Counted from the stretch's first letter, positions 1-11,571 are shown. The stretch: DNA of 64,000 bases from Falsochrobactrum tianjinense (GCF_019100495.1 NZ_JAHRVA010000003.1:372001-436000), one strand, 5' to 3'. Numbers and translations are program-made. Notes: generated from the letters alone by a model not told the origin.

Positions 1-1843
<1,843 letters not shown>

Positions 1844-1860
1844 GATAAGATTATCTTATC
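1844..1860. promoter_or_regulatory. Palindrome in the oxyR-katA intergenic region, candidate OxyR operator
   Basis: GATAAGA and TCTTATC form a perfect 7-bp inverted repeat around TTA, directly upstream of the oxyR start and in the shared AT-rich promoter region (1844-1999). LysR regulators usually bind imperfect dyads here and control both divergent genes. The operator role is inferred from position and symmetry. Confidence 0.5.
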
Positions 1861-1999
1861 AATAATGATTATAAAAGCAATTGGAGATTATTATTAGAAT
1901 CGGTCTAAACTGCGGCCATTGCCCTGCCATGCCCATCGCTGCAACTCGTTGCAGGAGCGGTTAACTGCGGGTTTCGACATTTTTCAGGAAGGAGATTTC

Positions 2000-3493
2000 A
2001 TGACAGACCGTCCGATCATGACCACGAGCGCAGGCGCGCCGATTTCGGATAACCAGAATTCCATTACCGCTGGCGAGCGCGGTCCGATCCTGATGCAGGA
2101 TTATCAGTTGATCGAAAAGCTCACCCATCAGAACCGCGAGCGCATCCCCGAGCGCGCAGTTCATGCCAAGGGCTGGGGTGCTCACGGCACACTGACCATT
2201 ACCGGCGATATTTCCAGATATACCAGGGCCAAGGCTTTGCAGCCCGGCGCGACGACCCCGATGCTGGCGCGTTTTTCGACCGTTGCCGGTGAACTGGGCG
2301 CAGCCGATGCCGAACGCGACGTGCGCGGTTTTTCGCTCAAATTCTACACTGAAGAAGGCAATTGGGATCTGGTCGGCAATAATACGCCGGTCTTTTTCGT
2401 ACGCGATCCGCTTAAATTCCCCGATTTCATCCATACGCAGAAGCGTCATCCCAAGACGAACCTTCGCTCCGCCACGGCCATGTGGGACTTCTGGTCGCTT
2501 TCGCCCGAAAGCCTGCATCAGGTGACAATCCTGATGTCGGATCGCGGCCTGCCGACCGATGTGCGCCATATCAATGGCTATGGCTCGCACACCTACTCCC
2601 TCTGGAACGATGCGGGCGAACGCTATTGGGTCAAGTTCCATTTCAAGACCATGCAGGGCCATCGCCACTGGACCAATGAAGAGGCTGAAAAGGTGATTGG
2701 CGCGACACGCGAATCCACGCAGGAAGACCTGTTCTCGGCCATTGAAAAGGGCGAATTCCCCAAGTGGAAGGTTCAGGTGCAGATCATGCCTGAACTGGAC
2801 GCGGACAAGACGCCTTATAATCCGTTCGACCTGACCAAGGTCTGGCCGCATGCGGATTATCCGCCGATCGATATCGGCATCATGGAGCTGAACCGCAACG
2901 CGGAAAACTACTTTGCGGAAATCGAAAATGCGGCTTTCTCGCCGTCCAATATCGTGCCGGGCATCGGTTTTTCGCCCGACAAGATGTTGCAGGCGCGCAT
3001 ATTCTCCTATGCGGACGCGCATCGTCATCGCCTGGGCACCCATTATGAAAGCATTCCGGTCAACCGCCCGAAATGCCCGGTGCATCACTATCACCGCGAT
3101 GGCCAGATGAATGTCTATGGGGGCATCGCCACCGGTAATCCGGATGCCTATTACGAGCCGAATTCCTTCGGCGGCCCGGTTGAGCAGCCCTCGGCCAAGG
3201 AGCCGCCATTGCGCATCAGCGGCAATGCTGACCGTTATGATCACCGCATCGGCAATGATGATTATGTGCAGCCGCGCGCTTTGTTCAACCTGTTCGACGA
3301 TGGGCAGAAGCAGCGCCTGTTCGCCAATATCGCCGCTGCCATGAAGGGTGTGCCGGGCTTCATTATCGAGCGCCAGCTTGGCCATTTCAAGCTTGCCCAT
3401 CCCGACTATGAAGCCGGTGTGCGCAAGGCGCTCAAAGATGCCTATGGCTATGAAGCCGATACGGTGGCGCTGAGCGAAGAAGCGGCTGAATAA
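2000..3493 (+). CDS. katA: Monofunctional haem catalase
   Basis: Converts H2O2 to water and oxygen. It is 497 residues, typical of small-subunit (clade 3) catalases. The active-site His lies in [16 protein letters not shown] and the proximal haem-ligand motif is [14 protein letters not shown] with the axial Tyr. An upstream in-frame start exists at 1919, but the ATG at 2000 follows a strong AGGAAGGAG ribosome binding site, so I chose it. The gene is divergent from oxyR and ends in a clear terminator. Brucella catalase has been reported as periplasmic; no classical signal peptide is seen at this start. The symbol is by family (katA/katE both occur in the literature). Confidence 0.95.
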   Translation: MTDRPIMTTSAGAPISDNQNSITAGERGPILMQDYQLIEKLTHQNRERIPERAVHAKGWGAHGTLTITGDISRYTRAKALQPGATTPMLARFSTVAGELGAADAERDVRGFSLKFYTEEGNWDLVGNNTPVFFVRDPLKFPDFIHTQKRHPKTNLRSATAMWDFWSLSPESLHQVTILMSDRGLPTDVRHINGYGSHTYSLWNDAGERYWVKFHFKTMQGHRHWTNEEAEKVIGATRESTQEDLFSAIEKGEFPKWKVQVQIMPELDADKTPYNPFDLTKVWPHADYPPIDIGIMELNRNAENYFAEIENAAFSPSNIVPGIGFSPDKMLQARIFSYADAHRHRLGTHYESIPVNRPKCPVHHYHRDGQMNVYGGIATGNPDAYYEPNSFGGPVEQPSAKEPPLRISGNADRYDHRIGNDDYVQPRALFNLFDDGQKQRLFANIAAAMKGVPGFIIERQLGHFKLAHPDYEAGVRKALKDAYGYEADTVALSEEAAE

Positions 3494-3513
3494 GCCCGAT
3501 TTCTGACCGGATC

Positions 3514-3547
3514 AAAGCCGGGGTGCGTGTGTCGCACCCCGGCTTTT
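3514..3547 (+). terminator. Rho-independent terminator after catalase
   Basis: A 14-bp stem (3514-3527 with 3533-3546, core GGGGTGCG/CGCACCCC) closes a 5-base loop and ends in TTTT. It lies 20 bp after the katA stop. Confidence 0.9.
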
Positions 3548-3617
3548 GTCGTTTTCGCGATTGCCTTTCCCCTGCAAGGAAGGCTATGCCCGACACAGCA
3601 GATGCAAAGGAGTGACA

Positions 3618-4907
3618 ATGCGGCTTGGCGGACGCCTACAGGCGGCAATCGAAGTTCTGGACGATATTGAAACGGGCAAGCGCCCGGCTTCCGATGCGTT
3701 GAAGGATTGGGGTGCTGCGCACCGCTTTGCCGGAGCGGGCGACCGCGCGGTCATTGGCAATATCGTCTATGATGCCTTGCGGCGCAAACTCTCCATTGCC
3801 TGGCGCATGGATGCAGATGATGCGCGCGCGCTGGCCTATGGCGCGCTGCTCTCGGATGGCGGCATGGACATTGCCGCAATCGATGCGGCTTTTGACGGCG
3901 ACCGCTTTGCCCCCGCCTTGCTGGAGCAGCCAAGGCGCGCCGCGTGGGAAGGCCGCGATCTTGAGCAGGCGCCGCCCCATATCCGGGCCGATGTGCCGCA
4001 ATGGTGCGCGGCTTCGCTTGAGGCCTTGTTCGGCACGCGCTGGGTAGAGGAGGCGGCAGCGCTCGCCACGCGCCCGCCGGTCGATCTGCGCGTCAATGCC
4101 TTGAAATCCACTCCGCAGGCCGTTCTGGCTGCGCTTGAAAAGGCGGGAGCTGCCAGGGTTGCGCTCCTCGAACAGGCCTTGCGCATCGCGCCGATCGAGG
4201 CGCTTGGCCGTCATCCCAATGTCCAGACCGATCAGGCTTTTCTTGATGGCGGGTTCGAGGTGCAGGATCTGGGGTCGCAGCTTGCGGCAAGAATGGCGGC
4301 AGCACAGCCGGGCGAACAGGTGCTCGATTATTGCGCGGGCGCGGGGGGCAAGACCCTGGCGCTGGCCGCATCCATGGGCAATAGCGGCCAGATTCATGCC
4401 TATGATGCAGAGCGTGCACGGCTTTCTCCCATGCATGAAAGATTGCAGCGCGCAGGCGTTCGCAATACGCAGGTACACGGAAATCTTGATGCACTGGCAC
4501 CGCTTGTCGGGCGGATGGACCTTGTGCTGACCGATGCGCCATGCACCGGCTCGGGCACATGGCGGCGCAGGCCCGACGCCAAATGGCGGCTCAATGAGCA
4601 GCAGCTTGAACGCCGTATGCAGGATCAGCACGAGGTGCTGCGAGCCGCCAGACATTATGTGAAGCCCGGCGGCAGGCTGGCCTATGTGACCTGTTCGCTG
4701 TTTGCCGAGGAAAATACGCAGCAGATCAAGCGCTTTCTGGCGGACAATGCGGACTTCGCCGAAATCGCGCCGGAAACACTGTGGAATGGCGTGGTTTCAG
4801 ATGCCGGGCCTTTTGCGCCGGTCTATCCGTCCCATGGCAGCGTATTGTCGCCCCTGTCCACCGGGACGGACGGATTTTATGTGAGTATCTTGCGCAAGCA
4901 AAGTTAA
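3618..4907 (+). CDS. rsmB: RsmB/NOL1-type rRNA cytosine-C5 methyltransferase
   Basis: SAM-dependent methyltransferase expected to modify a cytosine in 16S rRNA (E. coli RsmB: m5C967). The 429-residue protein has an NusB-like N-terminal half and a Rossmann catalytic half with motif I LDYCAGAGGKTLALA, motif IV DAPCTGSGTWRRRPD and motif VI YVTCSLFAEEN. The two Cys of motifs IV and VI are the catalytic pair of m5C RNA methyltransferases. The ATG at 3618 follows AAAGGAGTGACA and was preferred to the in-frame start at 3546, which lies within the catalase terminator. A thioesterase gene follows 13 bp later, probably co-transcribed. It could be an RsmF-type paralogue with another target base. Confidence 0.88.
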   Translation: MRLGGRLQAAIEVLDDIETGKRPASDALKDWGAAHRFAGAGDRAVIGNIVYDALRRKLSIAWRMDADDARALAYGALLSDGGMDIAAIDAAFDGDRFAPALLEQPRRAAWEGRDLEQAPPHIRADVPQWCAASLEALFGTRWVEEAAALATRPPVDLRVNALKSTPQAVLAALEKAGAARVALLEQALRIAPIEALGRHPNVQTDQAFLDGGFEVQDLGSQLAARMAAAQPGEQVLDYCAGAGGKTLALAASMGNSGQIHAYDAERARLSPMHERLQRAGVRNTQVHGNLDALAPLVGRMDLVLTDAPCTGSGTWRRRPDAKWRLNEQQLERRMQDQHEVLRAARHYVKPGGRLAYVTCSLFAEENTQQIKRFLADNADFAEIAPETLWNGVVSDAGPFAPVYPSHGSVLSPLSTGTDGFYVSILRKQS

Positions 4908-4920
4908 GCCGGGGAAATTT

Positions 4921-5376
4921 ATGCCAGCAAACAGAGTAGCTGAGCCTGACTTCAGGGAACGTGTCGAGGAAAGTTTTGGCCGACAGGCTGCAATGAAGCT
5001 GATCGGTGCGGACCTGACGCGCTGCGAACCGGGCATTGTCGAAATTGAAATGCCGTTTCGCGAAGAGCTGACCCAGCAACATGGCATTCTTCATGCAGGT
5101 ATGATTTCCGCAGCGCTTGATTCCGCCTGCGGTTATGCGGCGCTCACCCTGATGCCGCCCGAAGCTGCCGTGTTGACCATCGAATTCAAGGTCAATCTGC
5201 TGGCGCCCGGCAAGGGCGACCGCTTTCTGTTTCGCGGTGAAGTCACCAAACCGGGGCGCACCATCATGGTCAGCGACGGGCAGGCTTTTGCCGTCACCGA
5301 TACCAATGTGCGCCTGATCGCCACCATGACCGGCACCATGATGGTGGTTCAGGACCGCGAGGGATTGCAGGGGTGA
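4921..5376 (+). CDS. PaaI-family hotdog-fold thioesterase
   Basis: Small acyl-CoA thioesterase of 151 residues, the usual length. The hotdog-fold motif HGILHAGMISAALDSACGYAA is at about residues 57-77; the HGG/HAG turn plus the acidic residue on the following helix mark the catalytic region of the PaaI/YigI group. The start is preceded by CCGGGGAAATTT. It sits between rsmB and guaA on the same strand, an arrangement that does not reveal the acyl substrate. Confidence 0.85.
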   Translation: MPANRVAEPDFRERVEESFGRQAAMKLIGADLTRCEPGIVEIEMPFREELTQQHGILHAGMISAALDSACGYAALTLMPPEAAVLTIEFKVNLLAPGKGDRFLFRGEVTKPGRTIMVSDGQAFAVTDTNVRLIATMTGTMMVVQDREGLQG

Positions 5377-5464
5377 TTTAACCGGTATCGCATTTTCTGT
5401 TCGATTGTTGAAACGCGACACTTCTTCCATTGCTTTTTCGGTGCTTTTTATCTAGATGCTGCGC

Positions 5465-7027
5465 ATGAGCACCACGGCACATCCCGACACCATCCTTATC
5501 ATCGACTTTGGCAGCCAGGTTACGCAGCTGATTGCACGCCGCGTACGCGAGGCTGGGGTCTATTCTGAAATCGTTCCTTTCCAGTCTGCGGAAGATGCTT
5601 TCAAGCGCATCAATCCTAGGGCTGTGATCCTTTCGGGCAGTCCGCATTCGACGACCGATATTGGCAGTCCGCGCGCACCGCAGGCAATTTTCGAGGCCAA
5701 AATTCCGGTGCTGGGCATCTGCTATGGCGAGCAGACCATGTGCGAGCAGCTTGGTGGCAGGGTCGAGAGCGGTCACGATCGCGAATTCGGGCGCGCTTTC
5801 CTTGAAGTCGAGGAAGAGAGCGCACTATTTGCCGGAGTCTGGGCCAAGGGTACGCGCCATCAGGTCTGGATGAGCCATGGCGACCGCGTTACCGCTCTGC
5901 CGGAGGGTTTCAAGGTTATCGGCACGTCGCCCAATGCGCCTTTCGCTGCGATCTCGGACGAGAAGCGCAAATATTTCGCGGTGCAATTCCACCCCGAAGT
6001 AGTGCATACGCCGGATGGCGCGAAGCTGTTGCAGAATTTTGTTCATAATATTGTGGGCATCAAGCCGGACTGGACCATGTCCGCCTATCGCGAGCAAGCC
6101 GTGGAAGCCATCCGCAAGCAGGTCGGCAAGGGCAAGGTCATCTGCGCGCTTTCGGGCGGCGTCGATTCTTCGGTCGCGGCTCTTCTGGCGCATGAAGCCA
6201 TCGGCGATCAGCTTACCTGCATTCTTGTTGACCATGGGCTGATGCGCAAGGACGAGGCCAGCCAAGTCGTGGAAATGTTCCGCGAACATTATAATCTGCC
6301 GCTGATTCTCGTTGATGCATCCGACCGCTTTATCTCGCAGCTTGAAGGCGAGGGCGATCCCGAAAAGAAGCGCAAGACGATTGGCCGTCTCTTCATCGAA
6401 GTGTTCGAGGAAGAAGCAAAAAAACTTGGTGGCGCGGATTTCCTCGTGCAGGGTACGCTTTATCCTGATGTGATCGAAAGCGTTTCCTTCACCGGCGGGC
6501 CTTCCGCCACGATCAAGTCGCATCATAATGTCGGTGGCCTGCCGGAGCGCATGAAGATGCAGCTTGTCGAGCCGCTGCGCGAACTTTTCAAGGATGAGGT
6601 TCGCGTTCTGGGCAAGGAATTGGGGCTTCCTGACAGCTTTATCGGCCGTCATCCGTTCCCAGGGCCGGGCCTTGCGATTCGCTGTCCCGGCGGGATTACG
6701 CGCGAGAAGCTGGAAATCCTGCGCGAGGCCGATGCGATCTACCTTGATGAAATCCGCAAGGCGGGCCTTTACGACGCGATCTGGCAGGCTTTCGCGGTGC
6801 TTCTGCCGGTGCAGACGGTTGGCGTAATGGGCGATGGCCGCACCTATGAATTCGTCTGTGCGCTGCGCGCGGTGACGTCTGTTGACGGCATGACTGCGGA
6901 TTTCTATCACTATGACATGAACTTCCTCGGCAATGCCGCCACTCGCATTATTAATGAAGTGCGCGGCATCAACCGTGTCGTTTATGACGTGACCTCGAAG
7001 CCGCCCGGCACCATCGAGTGGGAATGA
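5465..7027 (+). CDS. guaA: GMP synthase (glutamine-hydrolysing)
   Basis: Aminates XMP to GMP using glutamine and ATP. From the ATG at 5465 the protein has 520 residues, the usual length; an ATG at 5456 would add three residues. A class I glutamine amidotransferase domain (catalytic Cys in LGICYGEQ, His/Glu in FHPEV) is followed by an ATP pyrophosphatase domain with the PP-loop [10 protein letters not shown] and a dimerisation domain ending in the conserved KPPGTIEWE. The last 15 coding bases form one copy of the island's att repeat, so integration keeps the gene intact. The stop is at 7025-7027. Confidence 0.98.
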   Translation: MSTTAHPDTILIIDFGSQVTQLIARRVREAGVYSEIVPFQSAEDAFKRINPRAVILSGSPHSTTDIGSPRAPQAIFEAKIPVLGICYGEQTMCEQLGGRVESGHDREFGRAFLEVEEESALFAGVWAKGTRHQVWMSHGDRVTALPEGFKVIGTSPNAPFAAISDEKRKYFAVQFHPEVVHTPDGAKLLQNFVHNIVGIKPDWTMSAYREQAVEAIRKQVGKGKVICALSGGVDSSVAALLAHEAIGDQLTCILVDHGLMRKDEASQVVEMFREHYNLPLILVDASDRFISQLEGEGDPEKKRKTIGRLFIEVFEEEAKKLGGADFLVQGTLYPDVIESVSFTGGPSATIKSHHNVGGLPERMKMQLVEPLRELFKDEVRVLGKELGLPDSFIGRHPFPGPGLAIRCPGGITREKLEILREADAIYLDEIRKAGLYDAIWQAFAVLLPVQTVGVMGDGRTYEFVCALRAVTSVDGMTADFYHYDMNFLGNAATRIINEVRGINRVVYDVTSKPPGTIEWE

Positions 7028-7028
7028 T
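7013..7028 (+). repeat. attL: 16-bp direct repeat at the guaA 3' end
   Basis: ATCGAGTGGGAATGAT covers the last codons and stop of guaA and occurs again exactly at 28710-28725 in the same orientation. With the integrase starting 307 bp inside, this is the expected left junction of a guaA-targeting island. Confidence 0.9.
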
Positions 7029-7074
7029 CCCGCGTCCGGCATAGGCAGGCACCAATTGGCACGAAGAAACACCT

Positions 7075-7100
7075 AAGCCCGCGTAAGTGCGGGCTTTTTT
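7075..7100 (+). terminator. Rho-independent terminator downstream of guaA
   Basis: Stem AAGCCCGC/GCGGGCTT with a 6-base loop runs into a six-T tract. It lies 47 bp inside the island's left end and would terminate guaA transcription. The rest of 7101-7334 shows no gene and probably holds the integrase promoter. Confidence 0.85.
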
Positions 7101-7334
7101 GTATTTCTGTCTGGCACTGTCTGGCAACTGCTGGGGGTTCCAAGCAAGGTTTTTTCGTGGCATCAATGTTGGTACTATCAATCAGCGATGCCATGTCAGG
7201 TGCCCGATACCATGCAACGCTACCGTTGATGTCCATGGTATCAGATTTTATTAATCTATTGTTTTCAAAGGTTAATTTATCAATTTTCGCCTGTATTTTC
7301 AGTATGGTATCAGGACCGATGAAGGACGAGACTC

Positions 7335-8534
7335 GTGTTGACCGATACCAAGCTGCGCAACCTCAAGCCCAGGGACAAGCTCTACAAGGTGAATGACCGA
7401 GATGGCCTCTATGTGGCCGTGACACCTGCCGGTTCCATCTCATTCCGCTACAACTACGCTATCAACGGACGGCAGGAGACCATCACCTTTGGCCGCTATG
7501 GCGTTGGTGGTATCACGCTGGCCGAAGCTCGTGAGCGACTTCACGAAGCGAAGAAGATGGTGGCGGCAGGCAAGTCGCCCGCCAAGGAAAAGGCTCGTGA
7601 TAAGGCACGGGTCAAAGACGCCGAGACCTTTGGCGCTTGGGCTGAAAAATGGTTGCGCGGCTATCAGATGGCGGACTCAACCCGCGACATGCGCCGTTCC
7701 GTTTACGAGCGCGACCTGAAGCCAAAATTCGGTACTTGGAAGCTGACAGAGATTACCCACGAGGACTTGCGAGCACTGACTGATGCCATCGTTGAACGGG
7801 GCGCACCGGCTACCGCCGTTCATGTGCGTGAAATCGTGCTGCAGGTTTTTCGCTGGGCAACTGAGCGTGGCCAGAAGGTCGAGAATCCTGCGGAACTGGT
7901 GCGGCCAACGAGTATTGCGAGGTTCGAGCCCCGTGATCGAGCGTTAACGCCAGAAGAAATTGGGCTGATGTACCAGTACATGGAGAGGGTTGGTACAAGC
8001 CCTACAAATCGGGCGGCAGCCAAACTGCTGCTTCTGACGATGGTACGCAAAAGCGAACTGACCAACGCGACCTGGAGCGAGATCAACTTCAGTGAGGCGC
8101 TTTGGACGATTCCGAAGGAGCGGATGAAGCGGCGCAATCCGCACCTGGTATTTCTGTCCAGGCAGGCGCTAGATATTTTCATTGCGCTAAAAACCTTTGC
8201 TGGTGGTTCTGAGTTTATTCTGCCCTCGCGGTACGACTCGGACGTGCCGATGAGTAGTGCCACAATCAACCAAGTGCTAACGCTGACATACAAAGCGGCG
8301 CAGAAAGATGGGAAGTCACTTGCCAAGTTTGGGCCGCACGACTTGCGGCGTACAGCCAGCACGTTGCTGCATGAGGCTGGATATAACACCGACTGGATTG
8401 AGAAGTGCCTGGCGCACGAGCAAAGGGGAGTGAGGGCCGTATATAACAAGGCTGAGTACCGTGAGCAGCGGGCGGCGATGTTGCAGGACTGGGCGGACAT
8501 GATTGACGAATGGACTGCGGGAAACGCCCGCTGA
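7335..8534 (+). CDS. int: Tyrosine-family integrase of the guaA island
   Basis: Site-specific recombinase expected to catalyse integration and excision at the guaA 3' end. The 399-residue protein has an N-terminal arm-binding domain of the P4/CP4-57 type (LRNLKPRDKLYKVNDRDGL), a SAM-like core-binding domain (about 95-190) and a catalytic domain with Arg in TMVRKSEL, the HDLRR box and the final HEQRG...VYNKAEY segment with the nucleophilic Tyr. The start is GTG at 7335 after AAGGACGAG; a TTG follows directly. It transcribes away from guaA and ends just before a KorB-type operator. Confidence 0.93.
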   Translation: MLTDTKLRNLKPRDKLYKVNDRDGLYVAVTPAGSISFRYNYAINGRQETITFGRYGVGGITLAEARERLHEAKKMVAAGKSPAKEKARDKARVKDAETFGAWAEKWLRGYQMADSTRDMRRSVYERDLKPKFGTWKLTEITHEDLRALTDAIVERGAPATAVHVREIVLQVFRWATERGQKVENPAELVRPTSIARFEPRDRALTPEEIGLMYQYMERVGTSPTNRAAAKLLLLTMVRKSELTNATWSEINFSEALWTIPKERMKRRNPHLVFLSRQALDIFIALKTFAGGSEFILPSRYDSDVPMSSATINQVLTLTYKAAQKDGKSLAKFGPHDLRRTASTLLHEAGYNTDWIEKCLAHEQRGVRAVYNKAEYREQRAAMLQDWADMIDEWTAGNAR

Positions 8535-8538
8535 TTTT

Positions 8539-8551
8539 TTTAGCCGCTAAA
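8539..8551. promoter_or_regulatory. KorB-type operator (O_B), copy 1
   Basis: TTTAGCCGCTAAA is a perfect match to the IncP KorB operator TTTAGCSGCTAAA. It lies between the converging stops of the integrase and the regulator gene, not at an obvious promoter. Confidence 0.85.
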
Positions 8552-8552
8552 A

Positions 8553-9536
8553 TTATCCTTGGCGCTTTCGCTTCTTCAAATGGAATATTTCGGGGATTGA
8601 CGCTAGCGCCTTCGATACGGCTTGGCGTCGAATGCCTAGCCTCCGCGCAATCTCTGACTGATTGAATCCAGAGCACTGGAGCATCAGCATCTGCTTTTTA
8701 CGGTCTGACAGCTTCGAGTCCACCATCAAGCGCGCTTGATGGCGCAACTCCGCTTTATCCGCCGGCTGTACGGTTCGGTCCAGCAAGTAGTGATAGAAAT
8801 AGCTATCTATCAGCGAGTCGCCGGACGCTGCCTGCGGCGCAGATCGCTTCGCGCATTGACGGCTGAGCCTGGCAAGTTCGAGATCGAATTGCGCGAGGGA
8901 ACGTTTTGCTTGCCTATATGCTGGGTTCCACTCGCCATTTGCCAGTTTAGGTCTATGCCGAGTGCAGTATTGGTGACTGAGTTCGAGTTTTTTATGATCT
9001 TCCAGCTCTACACTATTGACCTGCTCTTCAGTCACCGTCGCCATAAAGGCTGCGAACTCCGTCAGGTCTCCGCATAGCTCGCAGAATCCATGTTTTCGTT
9101 GCGCGTTTAGGTTGACACCCTTTGTGAGGGCTGACCTTCTAGGGCGCTTGCACGCGCAATCCCAAACCAATCCGATTAAAGATTCCAGAGTAGCGACAAA
9201 ACTCTGGTCTCTAGGGGTCTGCCTGTCCTCCGTCTTGATGAACTGGCGTAGCAACTGGCGCTGCATACGAACGCTCGCCTCAAGCCCCACCAATCGAATG
9301 ATAGCGCTGCAACCCACTCCTGGACCAGCACCAGGAACATAGCCCCTATAGCTTTCTGGAAGGGTCGCCATGTAAGCGGCCACGGCCGGATCAATCACTT
9401 CCTGTATCAATCGCATGATGGGGTAGCGCCGCGAGGACACAGAGTATGGCCGCCAGCGCTCCTCAAATTGCCGGATGGCTTTTGAGACGGATGGGTCACA
9501 GCCTTCCCAGATAACGATGGTTGGCTCATTTTTCAT
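8553..9536 (-). CDS. Putative regulator with Cys/His zinc-site and C-terminal helix-turn-helix
   Basis: I do not recognise a named family. From ATG 9536 the protein has 327 residues (a TTG at 9554 would add six). The middle has a possible treble-clef zinc site, FCELCGDLTEF then HQYCTRHRP about 35 residues later. The C-terminus DRKKQMLMLQCSGFNQSEIARRLGIRRQAVSKAL is a sigma-region-4-like helix-turn-helix. It converges on the integrase and is divergent from the alpA-like gene, so it may control island excision or replication; this is inference from position. Confidence 0.7.
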   Translation of the reverse strand: MKNEPTIVIWEGCDPSVSKAIRQFEERWRPYSVSSRRYPIMRLIQEVIDPAVAAYMATLPESYRGYVPGAGPGVGCSAIIRLVGLEASVRMQRQLLRQFIKTEDRQTPRDQSFVATLESLIGLVWDCACKRPRRSALTKGVNLNAQRKHGFCELCGDLTEFAAFMATVTEEQVNSVELEDHKKLELSHQYCTRHRPKLANGEWNPAYRQAKRSLAQFDLELARLSRQCAKRSAPQAASGDSLIDSYFYHYLLDRTVQPADKAELRHQARLMVDSKLSDRKKQMLMLQCSGFNQSEIARRLGIRRQAVSKALASIPEIFHLKKRKRQG

Positions 9537-9622
9537 GTCAACTATTTTATACAATTAATAAGCTTAATCAAGAGGCATTACTGGGCATCATAAGGCATTC
9601 GTTAGTAATTGGAGACCAGGAC

Positions 9623-9850
9623 ATGCAAGCAACGCAAAGCAAGACGTTAATCAACAGGAAGAAACTCCTGAAGATGATCCCGCTCTCGGCGCGAACGATT
9701 TATAACTTGGAACAGCGGGGGGAATTCCCTCGCCGTATTGCTCTCACCAGTAGGAACATCGCGTGGGATTTGTCAGAGGTCGAGGAATGGATTGAGGCGC
9801 GTAAGTCGTCGGGTGTCCAAGCTACTCGACCCGGCGACGTGAGGGGCTAG
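9623..9850 (+). CDS. AlpA-like excisionase/regulator
   Basis: A 75-residue MerR-like winged-helix protein; KLLKMIPLSARTIYNLEQRGEFPRRIAL is the typical AlpA DNA-binding segment and the tail SEVEEWIEARK closes the fold. Proteins of this type act as excisionases or activate integrase genes of P4-like islands. ATG 9623 follows GGAGACCAGGAC; the longer frame from 9521 lies over the promoter region. The stop is 1 bp before repA, so it heads an alpA-repA-repC operon. Confidence 0.85.
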   Translation: MQATQSKTLINRKKLLKMIPLSARTIYNLEQRGEFPRRIALTSRNIAWDLSEVEEWIEARKSSGVQATRPGDVRG

Positions 9851-9851
9851 C

Positions 9852-10703
9852 ATGGCCCTTGACCTTATGGCGGCCTTCACTGAATTGCCGCCGCCGCTTG
9901 ATTACGTTTTACCCAATATGGTTGTGGGCACTGTAGGCGCGCTTGTATCGCCCGGTGGGGCCGGTAAATCCATGCTTGCCCTGCAATTGGCTGCACAGAT
10001 TGCGGGCGGCGCTGATCTGCTGGAAGTCGGCGAGCTGCCCACCGGCCCGGTGGTCTACCTACCTGCTGAAGACCCTCCCATCGCTATCTATCACCGATTG
10101 CATGCCCTTGGCGCACACCTCACAGCTGAGCAGCGGCAAGCCGTGGCTAATGGCCTGCTGATTGAACCGCTGATTGGCAAATGCCCCAACCTCATGGCCC
10201 TTGACTGGTTCGATGCTCTCAGGCGGGTCGCTGAGGGTCGTCGTCTGATGGTCTTGGATACCTTACGCCGCTTCCACATCGAGGAGGAGAACGCCAGCGG
10301 GCCTATGGCGCAAGTCGTTGGCCGCATGGAGGCTATAGCTGCCGATACTGGCTGCTCTATCGTGTTTTTGCACCATGCCAACAAGGGCGCGAGCATGATG
10401 GGAGGCGGCGACCAACAGCAGGCCAGTCGTGGGTCATCTGTACTGGTCGACAATATCCGGTGGCAATCGTATCTGTCCGGCATGACGCAGGCCGAGGCCG
10501 AGGAGTGGGGCGTTGATGGAAGCCAGCGTGGGTACTTCGTTCGCTATGGTGTCAGCAAAGCAAACTACGGTGCGCCTTTCCAGGAATGTTGGTTCAGGCG
10601 ACACGAAGGCGGCGTCCTCAAGCCGGCCGTACTTGAGCGGCAGAAACGCCAGTCGCCTAACAAGCTGAAATCCGTAGCGAGGGGCGGCAATGATAACTGG
10701 TAA
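9852..10703 (+). CDS. repA: IncQ-like RepA replicative helicase
   Basis: Hexameric 5'-3' DNA helicase of the RecA/DnaB superfamily. The 283-residue protein closely resembles RSF1010 RepA as I remember that sequence: PPPLDYVLPNMV, Walker A SPGGAGKSMLAL (about residues 35-46), Walker B RRLMVLDTLRRFHIEEENASG, and the loop SIVFLHHANKGASMMGGGDQQQASRGSSVLVDNIRWQ. In IncQ plasmids RepA works with RepC and a primase; no RepB/RepB' primase gene is seen here. The start is one base after the alpA-like stop and the gene overlaps repC by 14 bp. Confidence 0.93.
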   Translation: MALDLMAAFTELPPPLDYVLPNMVVGTVGALVSPGGAGKSMLALQLAAQIAGGADLLEVGELPTGPVVYLPAEDPPIAIYHRLHALGAHLTAEQRQAVANGLLIEPLIGKCPNLMALDWFDALRRVAEGRRLMVLDTLRRFHIEEENASGPMAQVVGRMEAIAADTGCSIVFLHHANKGASMMGGGDQQQASRGSSVLVDNIRWQSYLSGMTQAEAEEWGVDGSQRGYFVRYGVSKANYGAPFQECWFRRHEGGVLKPAVLERQKRQSPNKLKSVARGGNDNW

Positions 10704-11454
10704 CCAGGTCGCCCCGACCAGCACGGCATTGCAGGCCCGAGTGATGATCTATCAGCCTAGCCAGCGTCCACAAGAACGTATGGGACAGTGGATGGAAACC
10801 GGATTTGGTCGATGCCGAGTAACGGGCAGGCTTGGCCAGCGTCACGCCGATATCGTGGAGTCCATGCTGTATGTGGCCGAACGGCGCCGCGAAATCTCAG
10901 ACGGTGGCGTCGAACTGCTAGTTGACCCGGCAAATCTGCGCCGGACGCTATCGGATCATCAGTACAGCCACGGCCGCATCAAGAAGCTGCTGATCGACCT
11001 GCGAGCCGCCACAGTAGAGATCGTGACGCCAGAACTGGAGAGGAGTGGTGACTGCATCATCGGTGGCCTGATCGACCACGTTATCCCATCACCTATGACA
11101 CGCCACGACCCGCTCACTGGCGGCGTGCGTCATTTGTGGCGCGTCCGGCTGGGCGTCGCCCTGGTGATGCTGCTGGAAAGGGACTTGTCCCTGTACTACC
11201 CGCCTGCACCCATAGCCAGGTTGCAGCATGGGATCAGCCAAGCGGTCGCCCGGCATGTGCTCACACACAAACATGATCCGGCCGGCGGATGGTATCTGGA
11301 TACATTGATTCGTGCTGTATGCGGCGCTGCTGCCAGCAGCAAGATGATGTGCAATTGTCGCTACAGGCTCAAGGAGGATGCCGAGCGTTTGCGCGAGATG
11401 GGCATTGAGATAGATACCGAAAACCGGGTGAAACGTCTCACAGCGGCCCGGTAG
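10690..11454 (+). CDS. repC: RepC-like iteron-binding replication initiator
   Basis: The 254-residue protein directly follows RepA, overlapping it by 14 bp, and ends on a set of iterons, which is the evidence for an initiator role. The N-terminal half (LGQRHADIVESMLYVAERRR and DPANLRRTLSDHQYSHGRIKKLLIDLRAATVEI) fits a winged-helix domain and a second wing-like domain follows (PAGGWYLDTLIRAVCG, MCNCRYRLKEDAERLREMGI), the two-domain layout of IncQ RepC. Similarity to RSF1010 RepC itself is weak. The first iteron lies inside its last codons. Confidence 0.75.
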   Translation: MITGNQVAPTSTALQARVMIYQPSQRPQERMGQWMETGFGRCRVTGRLGQRHADIVESMLYVAERRREISDGGVELLVDPANLRRTLSDHQYSHGRIKKLLIDLRAATVEIVTPELERSGDCIIGGLIDHVIPSPMTRHDPLTGGVRHLWRVRLGVALVMLLERDLSLYYPPAPIARLQHGISQAVARHVLTHKHDPAGGWYLDTLIRAVCGAAASSKMMCNCRYRLKEDAERLREMGIEIDTENRVKRLTAAR

Positions 11455-11513
11455 CGACTCACAGCGGCCCGATGGCATCTCACACCGGCCCGGCGACAAC
11501 TCACAGCGGCCCG
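11437..11513 (+). repeat. Four 21-bp iterons, putative replication origin (oriV)
   Basis: The core CTCACAGCGGCCCG starts at 11437, 11458, 11479 (one mismatch, CTCACACCGGCCCG) and 11500, an exact 21-bp period or two helical turns. The array begins within the repC end and is followed by an AT-richer stretch (11514-11560), the usual layout of an iteron origin. Confidence 0.88.
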
Positions 11514-11571
11514 AATTTTTGCGGTTTTGGCAGGATGTCCAGGATATTTTAGGATATCCAGGCGGTGTAAC

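Noticed and set aside
1961..3400. 479-codon open frame antisense to catalase
   Set aside because: It mirrors the codon pattern of katA, has no ribosome binding site or family features, and katA is clearly real.
3636..4655. 339-codon antisense frame over rsmB
   Set aside because: Shadow frame caused by GC-rich third positions of rsmB.
5825..7072. 415-codon antisense frame over guaA
   Set aside because: Shadow of guaA; the translated product shows no motif and crosses the guaA terminator region.
8553..9536. Candidate for the missing KorB
   Set aside because: It has no ParB/KorB central helix-turn-helix or ParB-type motifs; its HTH is at the C-terminus with a zinc-like site.
11437..11513. Possible CRISPR array
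   Set aside because: Repeats are 14 bp with 7-bp variable parts at a 21-bp period, an iteron pattern next to an initiator gene, with no cas genes.
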